Shown: positions 1-11,989 of the stretch, one piece after another | Layout: every line of letters starts with the position of its first letter | Numbering within the stretch: the stretch's first letter is position 1 | Assembly (NCBI GenBank): GCA_015680685.1 | Contig: MNCI01004172.1 | Location: 1-64,000 of the forward strand | DNA: 64,000 nucleotides | Direction of reading: 5' to 3' | From: Gnetum montanum | Lineage: Eukaryota; Streptophyta; Gnetopsida; Gnetales; Gnetaceae | Notes under the pieces: generated by a model | What the model was told of the DNA's origin: nothing | The model's database searches: none | Seen by the model: only the letters and a program-made list of their open reading frames with translations | Made by a program: the position numbers and the translations under genes

Positions 1-101
1 TTCTTGTGGCGTTAATGCATTTAGTCTACGGAGTTCGACCAGATCATGCATGCACGCTCGTATTCATATGGTTGAGTGTAGGGGTACCTCGCCACTCATC
101 A
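1..101 (+). mobile_element. LTR terminus of a TGATGAG-family (Athila/Tat-like) retrotransposon, truncated by the window edge
   Basis: The sequence ends in GCCACTCATCA and matches the sense-strand 3' end of the E3 LTR (52276-52376), including the segments GGTTGAGTGTAGGGGTACC and AGTCTACGGAGTTCGACC. The next bases (CCCACCAAGG) do not resemble the tRNA-Asp primer site that follows the E3 5' LTR, so this is probably the 3' LTR of a plus-strand copy, or a solo LTR, whose body lies outside the window. Confidence 0.85.
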
Positions 102-2399
102 CCCACCAAGGCCTTAAACTAGAAATCATGGTGGTCTTGGTAGCATGTTTTCATTCATCATTCCATGTGGCCTTATGCATTGTAACATGATAACCTACTT
201 TATTTTCTTGGTTTTCGTGTCCTCTTAGAGTTGTGTTTGCAAGATGAAATCCATAGTCATCGTGAAGGTACAACTCATCATAGCAGCAAGTCATTGCATG
301 ACCTCTAAGCACAAGATTTAGTGAGTTTGTCCTGATGTGCCAAGAGTACTAGTTTCATTCCCATTCCTACTATCATCTCTTTGAACCCAACCCTATAACC
401 TCATTATAGCCTTCCTTACTCTAAATAACAATGTTGACCTATCTTTGGCATTCATGAATTATGTCCTTACAATACCCCATAAAAACGTGGGGGAGGGAGA
501 AAATTGCTAAGAAGTTGTATGGTAAAAGAAAATCAAAGAATGAATCTATGGCTTCAAACATGCAAAGGGAGAATCCTAGTGGCCGAAGAAACCCTTGAGC
601 AAAGTGATGGTTCCTCAAACATATCTACTAAGCAAACCACACTTCAAAATATGAAGTGTCAAAATCACTGACTAACCAGCATTTTAGTGCCATAGCCATG
701 ATGTCAACTATGAAATGCATTGTTAACCCTTATGATTATTTTCCTACAACTACATTACCATCGTCTCATTATAACCTTGTCCCATCATCACAAGCACTCT
801 TCATCATGGTTTGACACAAATGAATCAATCATGGAGGGGGAATGTTGATGATGGACCTATAGTGGTGTTTGATATTCTTTTTCAATGCATCTTGAGTTAA
901 TCCTCTAGACACCAACAAAGAGGGACCAATGAAACACCACCAAAATTTCATGTTGTACCCTTTGTAACATCATCCCATAAAACCCAAGGCTAAAATTTGT
1001 TGTAAATGTGAAGATTGTAATCCAGAAGGTGCAATCTCACATAATTTATACTTTTGGGGCTAAAAATGCCTCATAAGTGGTCCAAGCCTCATCCCCCAAG
1101 TGAAGAGAGTCACATTATATCTATATTTTGAATTTTTGGGATTAAAAATTCCTTTTGGGATGCCAAAATTGGCATTATAATAGGTTTTATGGGGGTTACA
1201 AAATTTTCTACTCTAGAGATACCTAGAGGATGATATAACTCACCTAACCCCAATGTAGAGGGGTGTGGTAGCATCCATGCCTAGCATGGAGGGGTATGGC
1301 ATCACCCATGCCTAGTGTGAGGGGTATAACCCTTATCTCCCTAGCATTGATACATTGCCTTCCCAACATTGATACTCCATGCCCCTAGCATTGATACATC
1401 ACCCTCCCAGTGTTGATACTCCATCCCCCCAACATTGATACTTCATAACTAAGGTCTCAACATAGCACCAACTCCAGCGAGGATCTTGCATGTCACCATT
1501 ATTGTTGGAAGGCCCAACATGGATGGAAATATCTAGCATGGATGAAAATTTCCATTTACTATTTTTAGTAAATGGGATGGCTTTGATGCCATGGGGGTAT
1601 GGCACTTAACCCATATTATAACCCCCCTTGATTTTCACACCCACCACACCTAGATGTAGCTAGAATTTATAGTAATCAAGTTAGAATATGCAACACCAAC
1701 TAAGCATAATTTGCAGCCAAATTTGTGGCCAAAACCCTACAAAAACTAAGCCCCGGCACCATGAATAGGTTCCACTCATTTGGCATTTTGGAATTTGAGA
1801 GCTCTTGCAATTCTACATACACATAGCTTCTCAAATCCCCTAGCATGAAACCCCTATAGCCTGTTATGCCCCTTGAGATCTATGAGCCATTGGTATCCAT
1901 GTTGAGCTCCTAGGAACCACAAATCCTAGCATTGTTCACTCTAGTAGCCAAAATCCCTCACACCTCTCATTTCCATACATCAATAATGTTGCAGATGTAT
2001 GAAAGTAGTGTAGGTTCAAAAGCATCAAAAGTGGCCAAACCTCTAGACCATGAAGCTAATGGTTGTAGTTTCAACAGACTCTAAACCCCCACAGAAGTGA
2101 ACCACTTGTTTCATAGGCCATCTTGTACACAGTTTTTGTACCTCATTTCTTATTTTAAATAACGTTTATAGTTTTATTTGTGTGCAAGTTTGTTCACTTA
2201 TTTCATTTTAGCATAATTTCTCTTCCAAATATATATTTTGCATCTCATTTTTGCATCTCTTAAGTCCCTAGGTGATCTACCAAACCATCCACGGCACCAT
2301 AGATTTGATTTTTTTCCAAAGGCCCTAGAGATCAAGGGTTAGAGGCTATCATGCTGAGAGTTCTTAGTTTCTCTAGAAACCAAGATTTTCAGTCACTAC
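102..2399. other. Non-coding repeat-derived stretch, no gene recognised
   Basis: There is no open frame of note and no recognisable pol motif. A purine-rich tract around 489-501 (GTGGGGGAGGGAG) could be an old polypurine tract, but no LTR start is visible beside it. The section 1200-1620 is rich in near-repeats of CATGCCTAGCATGG and CATTGATAC. Nothing else is supported. Confidence 0.6.
1340..1450. repeat. Short degenerate tandem repeat (CATTGATAC-type units)
   Basis: Five near-copies of a unit of about 18-25 bp containing CATTGATAC or GTTGATACTCC, separated by CCTCCCAGC/CCCCCAAC linkers, can be read by eye. Units are imperfect and of variable length, as in a decayed minisatellite. Confidence 0.6.
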
Positions 2400-3608
2400 A
2401 ATGAGCAAAAATAACTTTTGGTTGGTATCTATAGTGATGTGATTAAATTTGTAAAAGGATTCTATACTTGTCAAAAGTTTAAAGGGGAAAAGGTGTAGAT
2501 GATCATTATCTATCTTTGCTAATCCAAATGCTCCTTGGAAAAGTGTTTCTTTGGACATTGTTTGTGGCATTCCTAAGACAAGACTTTATAATGATACTAT
2601 ACTTGTTGTAGTAGATAAATTTATAAAGATGGCTCATTTAATTCCATGCAAGAAAAGTAGTCATGCTTCCCATGTTGCACATTTATTCTTTCAACATGTT
2701 GTGAGGCTACATGACATTCCTTTAAACATTATAAGTGATAGGATGTTAAGTTTACAAGCCATTTTTGGAGATCACTTTAAAAACTACTTGGACGCATGTT
2801 GTATTTTTTCACAGCCTATCAACCCCAAACTAATGGCCAAATTGAAGTTGTGAATAGGTCTCTATTGAAGATCTTGAGGCTTTTGTGTGATAATCAGCCT
2901 CAAAGGTGGGAAAACATGTTGGCCCATATTTAATTCTCATACAATAATTCTTTTCATTATAGCATTGGTAATAGTTTCTTCATGGAAAATTATGGGTTTT
3001 CACCAAGAATGGTTAATGAGTTGAGAAAATTTAAAGATTTTTTCTCTTTGAGTTCATACTTTGTTAAGAAAATGAGAGAATTGCATTAGCAAGTTAAATC
3101 TCACTTGGAGAAAAAGACAAAGATTGCATCTTCCAAGGCCAATGAGGGTAAGAGGAAAATTCATTTCTAGATTGGTAATCATGTTTAGGATTACTTAAGT
3201 AAAGAAATATAAAATAATGTGCACTTCTACAAGCTTAAGTCAAGGAGAATTGATCCATTTCAAATTATTGCCAAAATCAATCCCAATGCTTATGAGATTG
3301 ACTTACCTAATGCTTTGTCTATTTCTTATGTTTTTAATGTTTTAAATTTAAGCCCATACTATGGGAATGTAATTGCATGAGACTTGAGGAATAGTCTTTA
3401 GATCCTCAAGGATGCACTTGAAGACTCAAACTTAGCCAAGCCACCAAAAAAAACAATTATGCTACAAGCAAGAGATGCTAGGAGCACAAGAGGCAAAAAA
3501 GTGCATGAGTACTTGGTTCATTGGAATGATGAAGGGTCTAAAAATATCATTTGGATCCATGAGAAGGATTTGGCTTTGTGGGGGCTTAATGCTATCCCAA
3601 GTGTGTAG
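2400..3608 (+). pseudogene. Ty3/Gypsy chromovirus (Reina-like) integrase and chromodomain relic
   Basis: Translation gives the C-terminal half of a chromovirus Pol. First comes the integrase zinc-binding end with CQKFKGEK near 2475, then NAPWKSVSLDIVCGIPKT and the core with VVVDKFIKMAHLIPCKKSS, LHDIPLNIISDR and, after a frameshift near 2800, QPQTNGQIEVVNRSL. A C-terminal tail follows, then a chromodomain-like end containing EYLVHWNDEGSKNIIW and EKDL before a stop at 3606. Integrase inserts element DNA and the chromodomain steers insertion to modified chromatin. The best open piece is 100 codons (2551-2853); elsewhere there are several stops (for example H* near 3088) and at least one frameshift. 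Protease, RT and RNase H are missing upstream, so the copy is 5'-truncated. Reina is favoured over Tekay by the chromodomain wording, but clade assignment needs a tree. Confidence 0.85.
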
Positions 3609-3733
3609 CCAACTTAAGGAAAAATTTGATTTCTTAAGGCTTTAAGCATTTAGTTTTAGGGTTTATGTTATGAAATGACTCTTTGTTCACCAAAGAAGGC
3701 TTCTAAAGTTGAAAACCTTAGGCATGGAAAATA

Positions 3734-3802
3734 GGACTTCCTAAGAGGTCAACCATCCCAATACTACTCCAAAATGATCATGCTTAATTATGAAATTCTT
3801 AT
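3734..3802 (-). pseudogene. 5S rRNA-derived segment (antisense), copy A
   Basis: The plus strand reads GGACTTCCTAAGAGGTCA, then CCATCC, TACTACTC and GCTTAA in the order and spacing of the complement of plant 5S rRNA, so the 5S sense is on the minus strand. It covers roughly the 3' two thirds of 5S, including most of the internal promoter (intermediate element and box C), with many substitutions. The flank AATGACTCTTTGTTCA just upstream is shared with copy B at 12094, so the segment is part of a dispersed repeat, not a stray 5S gene. Confidence 0.75.
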
Positions 3803-4274
3803 ATCAATTGCTACTAGTGTCAAATTCTTTTTTCTTAAAATTTCTTTTGTGTCTCAATATTTAAGCCTTGATTTTCATGTTGTATAAATGTTTCCTATCA
3901 ATTGATGAAATTTTTAAATTTTTCCATCCATTGTTGATGTTGGCAACAATGGCACAGCAGTGAGGAGGATGATGATGTAGTGGAGGTAGGTGGGTGAGGG
4001 TTTCAACAATGTCAACAAGAGTAGGTTAGCAAGAGTTTCTACAATAGCAATAGGCATTGTTTCCTAACAGGCGTTGCTAGCCTGTTGTGGGGGCATCACA
4101 TGGCCTTGGTGGCCTATGACCATTTGTAGGTCCTACATAGCCATACTAATGACCTACGTAGTGGCCCAGATGGATCTATGTGGTATCCCAAGTAGGATCT
4201 ACATAGCCCAAGAAGGCATGAAGATGGATAATGGTAGCATCAAGGGAGGATGTAAAGGTAGAGAACAATATCAC

Positions 4275-4511
4275 TGATGATGGGCATGAGAGGTGGAGAA
4301 GGGCGATACTGTCAATGTTGATGAGAGACAAAGAATGGTGGCACTATCAATATCCATGAGAGGTAGAGAATGGAAACATTGATGATGGCCATGTGAGGCA
4401 AAGAATGGTAACACTATCAATGTTTGTGAGGGGCAAAGAATAGTGACACCAACAATGGTTATGGAAGGCAAAGAATGGTGGCACTAAGGATGGTTGTGAG
4501 AGGTAGAGAAT
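4275..4511. repeat. Tandem array, units of about 40-45 bp
   Basis: Repeated units of the form GAGGCAAAGAATGGTGGCACTATCAATG run head to tail about five to six times with drift (AGAGGTGGAGAAGGG, GAGAGACAAAGAATGG, GTGAGGCAAAGAATGG, GAGGGGCAAAGAATAG, GAAGGCAAAGAATGG, GAGAGGTAGAGAATG). Confidence 0.75.
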
Positions 4512-4739
4512 GAATGCAACCCATGTCTAATCCTCAATATGTTTGTACATCGATTTTTGTATGTTGTTGTATTTGTATTTTTGTTTTGTTTTGTTGATGA
4601 TGATATCAAGGTATTTTCGCATGTTTGGAAGTTCTTTGAACTCATTTTGATGAGTCTAGGAGGTTGCAATGGCTATGGGAACTTAATTGGAGGTGTTTAG
4701 AGTCTCCAGACCTCAAAATGAGCATCTTTGTGTTTTGCC

Positions 4740-4925
4740 TTAGCAGGTGAGATGTCCCAACTACAAGTGAGACATCCAAACTACATTCAAGACATCCTAG
4801 CTACACTTGAGACATCTCATCCAAGATGTTCCACATGATTTTGAGATGCCCTAGCTAGAGTCAAGATGTCCCATCTATTAATAGCCACTTTCAGTCAAGA
4901 TGTCTCATTCTTCTCCAAAACATCT
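4740..4925. repeat. Tandem array, about 24-bp GAGACATCCCAACTACA units
   Basis: Successive units read GTGAGATGTCCCAACTACAA, GTGAGACATCCAAACTACAT, CAAGACATCCTAGCTACACT and TGAGACATCTCATCCAAGAT, followed by more degenerate copies up to the CAAAACATCTCAT near 4915. It ends shortly before the TATA box at 5019. Confidence 0.7.
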
Positions 4926-5018
4926 CATATGGACATAAGACAATTTCCTATGAGTTTTTAAAGATTTAAATTTTGAATTTAAAGAGGGAATATGAAGAGA
5001 TAGGGAAGGGGTGATGGA

Positions 5019-5027
5019 TATAAATAG
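5019..5027 (+). promoter_or_regulatory. TATA box of the LTR-like region
   Basis: TATAAATAG lies about 220 bp upstream of an AATAAA signal (5240-5245) on the same strand, the order expected for U3-R of an LTR. No transcript evidence can be read from sequence. Confidence 0.45.
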
Positions 5028-5509
5028 ACCTCTTGGGTCTTCATTTTGGTTAAGAGAGTCTAGGGAGAGAGTGGTGAGTTGAGAGAAGAGTAGAAAGAGA
5101 TAGAGTCTTGGCAAGGTGCCTTGATCATCATCCATGTGAGAGTGTGTTTACTTTGATTGAGTGTGTTTTTGTGAATTTGATTGAATCTCTTATTTGTCCT
5201 TGGGAATTTATGCTTCTTTTTATCTGTATATTAAATTAGAATAAAGCTTTCATTTTCTTTTCTTATTCAAATTTTATTATTTTTGTGGCATTGAGAGAGC
5301 TTGGATTGTGGAATCCATGGAAGCTCCTCATCACATAAGAATCTTAAATCTAAACCCCATCAAAAAGGGAAAATTAAAGCATTGAAGCATGAAGAAAAAA
5401 CTTAATGTGAATTCATTTAAGGATGAATAAAAGCTAAGGAGGATAATTTGTCATGTAATTATTTCTAAATGATGTCATTTTATAACTAGGAGTTGTAATT
5501 ATTATAAAA

Positions 5510-5651
5510 CTACCCTTAATAAAAAGACATGCTATGATTACAAGTATGTCTTTTAAGGAAACATTTAGGAGTTTGAAATGCTACCCTTAATAAAAAGGCA
5601 TGTTATGATTATGAGTATTTCTTTTAAGGAAACCTTTAGGGGTTTGACTTG
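5510..5651. repeat. Tandem duplication, two 71-bp units
   Basis: Units 5510-5580 and 5581-5651 both start CTACCCTTAATAAAAAG and end in TTTAGG(A/G)GTTTGA with few differences. Confidence 0.85.
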
Positions 5652-5786
5652 AAATATTTATACCAATAACTTAGAAAACATGCCAGCATGAAGTTACAAA
5701 GCTAGTAATAGTAAGTGATAAGAGATAAATGAAATAGAAAAGAAATAGGCTTGACCATTCATTCTAGTTGAGTCTAGACCTCACCA

Positions 5787-5804
5787 TGGTATTAAAGCTA
5801 GATT
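5787..5804 (+). promoter_or_regulatory. Initiator-tRNA-Met primer binding site of an undetermined LTR element
   Basis: TGGTATTAAAGCTAGATT resembles the plant iMet primer site (TGGTATCAGAGC type), preceded by CTCACCA, a plausible LTR end at about 5783. No protein of this element could be recognised downstream, so the family is unknown. Confidence 0.5.
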
Positions 5805-8800
5805 ATCTCTAAAGAATAGATGCTAAAGAAAGGAAACCTGATAAATCCTTAGAGGATGACCCAGATATACTTATTCAATTCCAATTTCCTTAATAATAAA
5901 GCTTGTTTTTAGTTTTCTTTTTCATTTTTCATATCTTGCTAAATTCACATAATGTTAAATATAATGTATATTTGATGTTTGTCATGGCATTCAAGAATGA
6001 GATTTCACATCCTAGTCTTAGGCTTTTCCTCCATATAGAAAGCAACAATGAGATTCTAGATCCTTAGAATATTCTAAAGAATCTATAGTTTTTTATTATT
6101 ATGATACATGAAGGCCTTTAAAATAATTTCCTATTTTTCAATTAAAATTCATAGTTCTTAAATATGTTGTAGTAATTCATGTTTGTCACAAATTATGATA
6201 ATGTACATTTTATGTCACCCCAATTCTCATGATATGTACAAAGTGATAAAAAAATGTACGAAGAATGATAAATCATGGAAGAATTCATAAACATCAAAAT
6301 ATATAGAAATCACCCTTAAAGAGAAAAGAAAATTTTAAAAAGGAATAAGGGAACATAAAGAAAGAGGAAACATGAAGGAATAAGAAATAGGAAAAGTCAA
6401 AGTAGGTCCTTATTACTACTTGACATACATCTCTTACTTCGAATCACATAAGAGCATACGTTTTCCCTCTCACATGTGTTTGGACCACTTCAAAGCCATG
6501 TATCATGTAGAGAATCATTAGGACTATATTCATCACTTAATCCTTACTTAACTGCACTTAATCACCTTCTACAAGCTCATCAAAATGTAATTTGTATCTA
6601 CATTAGTAGCTAATCTTGTTCTATCCTTGGTTCAAGTAACCCAACCATGGATTAGCCAATCATCCTACAAAAGCTATATAACAAGGTGTATGGTTATTGT
6701 ATCAAAACATCCAAGAGAACAACCATCAAGAGAAAAGAAGAGCAAAGAGAAGAAAAAAGGAGAAAGAGTCAAAAGAGTCAGAAATCTTTCAAGAGATGAA
6801 GTGTGCTCTCAAGAACCTCCATCTCCAAGCATGTCAAAATAGGAGAGAATTTGAGAAATTCCTCCACTATCTTGGAGTAGAGTCAAGAGAGTCATAAGCA
6901 CCTCCTCATCATGATTACATCTCAAGAGATTTTAAGAGTTAAGTATGCTCATAAGGCACATTCTCAAGAGACAATTATTGATGTATTGTTTTATTCAAAC
7001 ATACAATAGAAGAATTTTATGTTTTGCCTCCATTTTTATGTTTATTTCTCTCTATCTAGTTGAATACAAAATCAATGAATCTCTCTCACAAGGTTTTTTA
7101 AGAAATGAAAATCAAATAGTAGTTTCATAAATTTCAATATCTTAGTTATTTCATCTATTTTCTTTAGTTTCATTGTCTCAAGCATTTCATCATTTCAACC
7201 TTGTTTCATTATTTCAATCCATCAAACAATCATTAAAAAAGCCTTATGGATTATGAAGTATTTGTTAGCACTTTAAGTGCATTCGCATTGTTCAAATATT
7301 ATCCAAACTTGAAGTCAACCTACCCATTCATCTCAAAAATCATTTGCCTCTATAAATTCATCTTGTGACTAAAAAAATATGTTTGAAGCTTGATTCATAT
7401 CTATGTTGCAATAGATCAACGATTCAAATATCATTTCCAAGTCAATTATGCCATTCGCTCCTGCAAAATCCCTAGAAGTTTTAAGCTACAACTTGTAATC
7501 CTATTTTCTAGTGAAACCACAAAGTAACTGTGACTCATGGTCAACTCATGGTATACATAGTATTAAAATGGTTATGCTTTTAGTGACCATGACCTTACCA
7601 TGACTTATGATATTATAGAACAAGTTCTCCATAACTTGTGGTCTATACAAATCCAACACAAAAGTTGGATGCAATAGAATAACAACTTTAAGAGCTACCA
7701 CAACCAATGGTCAAGATACTATGAGCTCACCACAACTGGTGTTCTTCACAATTTCATCACACACATAAAGGAAAATGCCTTTAAAGGTCTGGACAACACC
7801 ACAAACCATGGTAAGGCAACCATAAGCTAGAAATGACTTGTGATCCTATCAATTTCACTCCAAAGATCTAGGGCAACATAATAGCAACTCTAGAGACAAC
7901 CATGACTTGACATGTATTTAATTCTTCTCCAATTTTTTTAGATGCTACCTTGTAATCTTGCTCTTGAAGGAAACTCACTATGGGTCATTTCCATGAGCAA
8001 AGTGAATATTTTCTCAAGGAAGAGGATGAAGGCAAATAGCAAAGACTAATACCACTTTAACACCTTTCCAAACAAGAAGTTAACAAAACTTCTTAGTATA
8101 GTACTAAGGTAGTTCCTTAACAACAAGTACTTGTTTCTAAAGGCAACTACATGATTGGTCAAATTTCCTCCCCTAGTATGTTTAATGAAATTAGCAAAAA
8201 CATATGCCTCTTCGAAGAGCAGTAAAGGGGACTATTAGATGAATAGTCTTATTGACCAAATAAGTTGGAGAAATTGGAGTACTAGTATGTTATGAAGTTG
8301 CATTTCTCACTTGATCTTTAGTTATTTGTACTCTAAGAAATAAATCTTATTGCACCAATAGCAAACCTATAGAAAAGAACAAGATTTTCAATTCTATGCA
8401 TCCTAGGAATCCTCCTTCATTTTTGTAGTTATTTTAAAGAAATTTTGTCACATTAAATATCTAATATATTTTATATCTTTTAATAACATGAAATATAAAA
8501 GGCAATGACAAAATTCAATTATTTATTCACCTCCTTCAAAATATTTGATTTTGCTAATATCCTCTATGTTAGAAAGAATAAAATCAACACTAAAACTACC
8601 TTAAAACCCTACAAAAGTGAACCCACTTAATTTTGGATATTTACTGATGCCATTTAGAACCAACAAATCAAGCATCATCCCCAATCTAACAAATATTTTG
8701 GTATGTGATTTAATTGCTTATCTTATCCCATTCTACACTTTTTTGGTATTCTAATTTTCATTATAATTTATCACAATTTATGTAATCCATTTTCTAAAAA

Positions 8801-9400
8801 AGGATCTCTTATTTTTACAATTTGATTTCTCAATCTTTTGATTATACCAATAATTTACCTTAAGTTGCAAATTATCAATTAGAAAGCTCTCACATATAGG
8901 ACATGGACTACAAGTTATGAACACTATACTTTACTAATATTAAATCATTTTAAACGTGTTTACAAAAGACATTATTGGGATAGAGAGTAAGGTGCCTATC
9001 AAGTCTTAAGACATATGCTTGAGCTCGGGCAAAAAAGGATTAAGCTTTCACTCATCTAACCCTCTTAGAACTTGTAGATCATGCCTTACTAGGATGATCA
9101 TTTTGATGAATATTGAGGCTTCAACTATATATCTTTTCACCTATAGATTTCTTAACAAATTACCCTAAACCCCCTCCAATCTTCTTTAACTTTTCAAAAG
9201 GGTCTCTTTTAAAAAATGTTAATAATAAAATTATCACAAATTTTTTCATCTATTTCTATTAGTGCAATGATAGCACTATTTTCCACAAAGTAGATTCACT
9301 AAGTTTCATACTTTTTGAGCTATATTTTATCTGCTATCTATTGGTTTTTTTCTCAGTTTATGATTTATAATTTTAGCTGTTTTTTAATAGCTTTTGTTTT
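5805..9400. other. AT-rich decayed repeat sequence, no gene recognised
   Basis: Open frames here are short and not protein-like. At 6675 TATATAA precedes a purine-rich, AAGAGAAAAGAAGAGC-type tract (6716-6800), and at about 7010-7110 there is a TTGAATACAAAATCAATGAATC leader-like section, so 6600-7150 may be another LTR. Between 7500 and 7910 short motifs such as ACTCATGGT and ACCACAACC recur irregularly. I see nothing else supportable. Confidence 0.5.
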
Positions 9401-9412
9401 TCTTTAGATATG

Positions 9413-9742
9413 TTGGTATTTGTTGATTAGATAATTTAAAGTATAAGAAGAACAACCAGCTTTTGCATGCAAAAATCTCACTTTATTTGAAAGGCTGAAG
9501 CAGCCATGTAAGAAATCAAAGATAAGGATGGAATAATAAGCAACAAATAGAAAACAGGTGAAAGCCTTTTCTTTTCCTCAGTTACAGTGTGCCGATATTT
9601 GTTGGTTGGATAATTTGGAGTATGGAAAGAATAAGCTAAAGCGGTTTACCAGCTTTTGCATAGAAAGACCCAGGCAACCATCTTAAGATATCAAAGATGA
9701 GGATCGAATAATAACCATTAATAGAAAGCAAGTGAGAACAAG
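9413..9742. repeat. Diverged tandem duplication, about 180-bp period
   Basis: A block at 9413-9568 (TTTGTTGATTAGATAATTTA, CCAGCTTTTGCAT, ATCAAAGATAAGGAT, GGAATAATAAGCA) recurs at 9593-9742 with about one change every five to eight bases. It sits at the left edge of the low-repeat island. Confidence 0.8.
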
Positions 9743-10023
9743 TTGAACCTCGGTGTTCTCACTAGAATTATAAAGAAAAGAAAAAGAAACTAGTGAATCT
9801 GGGGAGATGATAGTATAAATATAGAACTTGGATTTCATTTTTAGTATAAACGTATAATGAAACTAAAATTTTAGTTTTTAAGTGCGTGCACTTGGATCCA
9901 ACAATTATTATAACCCAGTGGTGCCCAGTTGTAAAACCTGCTACCTAGAGTTATCAAGCCGGCTTACCATAAAACGAACACTTCATTGTTTTTTCCGGCT
10001 GAATCATGTGTGCAATAACATGG

Positions 10024-10050
10024 TTTTTATTTTATTTTATTTTATTTTAT
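10024..10050. repeat. (TTTTA)n microsatellite
   Basis: About five consecutive TTTTA units. Confidence 0.9.
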
Positions 10051-10379
10051 GCTGTGTTGTGTTGTTGTGATTATCTTCCTGCACATGAATGTGCTTACCA
10101 GGTCATTCTCCATTTCACAGGAGTATTATTCTGACGCAGACAACTCTACGGCAGGATGAACTTTTTTTTCCTTTTCGGCATGTCTCCCTCCATGATTCAG
10201 CTGCACTTGTGGATACCAACCATGAACTTCACTGGCAAACATTAACACAAACGATAAAAAGAATTCATAAACAAACCAGTCATTTTCACGTACGCTTCAG
10301 GGAATTCTGATCACAAATCACTTCAAGTCTGACCTGGGTTCTTTTCCAGTTGGTTCAGGGGCAGTCTTTTAAGGGTAAA

Positions 10380-11102
10380 ATTGGTAAAACTTATATGCAA
10401 GAAGAAAGCTGAACCACAGGATTATAAATGATAATGGTGGCAACCACGTGCCTTCTGTAGCAGCACTACTGCTGTAAGTTGATGGATTGGAAGGGCGGCT
10501 CTTCTTATGTGGTTTGTTTTGTCATTTGTCATTTGTGATGGGTCCTGAGAAGGAGCAGGTGATTCTGATCGCTGGGTTTTATTTTAGGCAAAGGAAAAGT
10601 ACCAACTTGCCAATGGCGTCAAAATGGCTCCAGCTGTTTTTGACCGGAGCAGACTGGTTAGGCTTGAACAACTTTGGCTTGTTATTTCATGGTCTTCTTT
10701 TTGTTTGCTCTGCGAAATTTAAGCTCCAGCCTCAGTCCAAGTGAGGAGATTATCTCTCTCATCAATCAATCGTCTCAGTGCAGCTGTTTCTGTTTCTGTT
10801 TGTAGCTCAGATCAGAAATTATGAGACGGTGCTCATGCTCTGCAATCTTCTGTCATAACAGTAGTAATAATGGCAGCAGTGCCAACATCCATAACCAGTG
10901 CCGCCATTGCAGAAAGAGGAGATGGAACAGGCCACTGCGCAGAACGAGGTGTTACAGGGATTTGCCTGTTCCAAGATCTTGCTGCAGGATTCTTCGAAGA
11001 ATCAAAACATTGTTTTGTTTGGGAATTCTTGGGTAATTTCTTGTTCATCTGCAGTAACGTATTCAACTGTTTTGAACTGCTCTGGTTTTTGTGGGCTTTG
11101 AA
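10380..11102 (+). other. Possible host promoter and first exon of an unidentified gene
   Basis: This stretch is richer in GC and CG dinucleotides than its surroundings and shows no similarity to any transposon in the window. It contains TATAAAT at 10423, a G-box (CCACGTG, 10444-10450), a C/T-rich leader-like section (10745-10805) and several ATGs. Two overlapping frames stay open: from 10870 (79 codons, MAAVPTSITSAAIAERGDGT) and from 10898 (67 codons, MPPLQKEEMEQATAQNEVLQ). A GGTAATTT at 11031 could be a splice donor, which would end a first exon there. I recognise neither protein and cannot choose the frame. It may be non-coding; it is reported because it is the only part of the window that looks unlike transposon debris. 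Confidence 0.25.
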
Positions 11103-11989
11103 AGCTTAGACCATGTAGCTATGAAGTTTATTTCATTGAAGCAATTTAGCAAGGCCTCTGGAACTGATTGCAAAGGCTGCTAAAAGAGCAGTCGGTCTTT
11201 CACTGTGCTTTTTTGAAACTGTGGCTATAAAGAATAATCTTCTCTGTGCAAGGATTTGGAATTTGACTGTCTTTGTCTTTGTTTTATTACTGTTTGATTC
11301 TGAAATGAAAGTAATTCGAAACCTTCAAAATAATGAAAGCAACAAGCTATGGCTGAGCGAATTTCTTTTCGGTCTCCCAACTGCAAGTTTACGAGAAGGC
11401 CTAACTTTTAAGAAATAGCTGCTCGGGTGCGACTCCCTCAGGAAACGTGCAACTCCAAAGCAAGGTTTATTATTTGGGGGAACTTTATTCCCTAACAAAG
11501 GTAATTAGAAACTTATTTGAAATTACATATGGAAATTCTTTATTAGATCCTTAAAAAGGCATATAAACGGGAAAATTTTTTGGCAAAGTTTTGATATATT
11601 CTTGATAAACCAGGGTTGAGAATTCTAATTCAAAAAATTGCAGCAAATCTTTTACTTAAATGTTATATTATGGACTTTGTTAGTCCCAACAATTAAATTA
11701 TTAGGCATGGTTAGTCAATCTAAGTTATTGACTCTTAAAACACAGATTATGGTATCACCTAATTATCAGATATCTAGAAGATGATCAGTATAACCTCACC
11801 ATTGAGTTTAGAAGGCCAAAAAATATTAGAAACAACTATTCATATGTTAAGAATGGACATCATATGCCCAAGTGATGCCAAATTGATTCTCCAAGGATCT
11901 CGAGGTACAGTATTGGGGAAAATATTTAAAACTAATTTATGAAGTTTTGTGGGGTTGATCTGGCTTTGCCATTACATCCAAAAGATTGA
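11103..11989. other. Non-coding stretch, end of the low-repeat island and AT-rich spacer
   Basis: No recognisable protein or repeat. The change from mixed to AT-rich composition near 11480 marks the return of transposon-like sequence. Confidence 0.5.

Larger units (their letters stand above)
3609..5345 (+). mobile_element. Probable 3' LTR region of the preceding chromovirus, borders unresolved
   Basis: It follows directly after the pol stop and contains an ordered set of LTR-like signals on the plus strand: a TATA box at 5019, a leader with repeated GAGAG motifs, and AATAAA at 5240. It also contains a 5S rRNA-like segment in antisense (3734-3802) and two tandem arrays (4275-4511 and 4740-4925). 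No second copy of this LTR is in the window, so the ends cannot be fixed. A separate insertion within it is possible. Confidence 0.5.

Noticed and set aside
4905-5135. 76-codon minus-strand frame
   Set aside because: Antisense to the LTR-like leader with TATA and AATAAA; low-complexity composition.
6627-6897. Lys/Glu/Ser-rich overlapping frames
   Set aside because: They follow from a purine-rich tract after a TATA-like motif; no domain.
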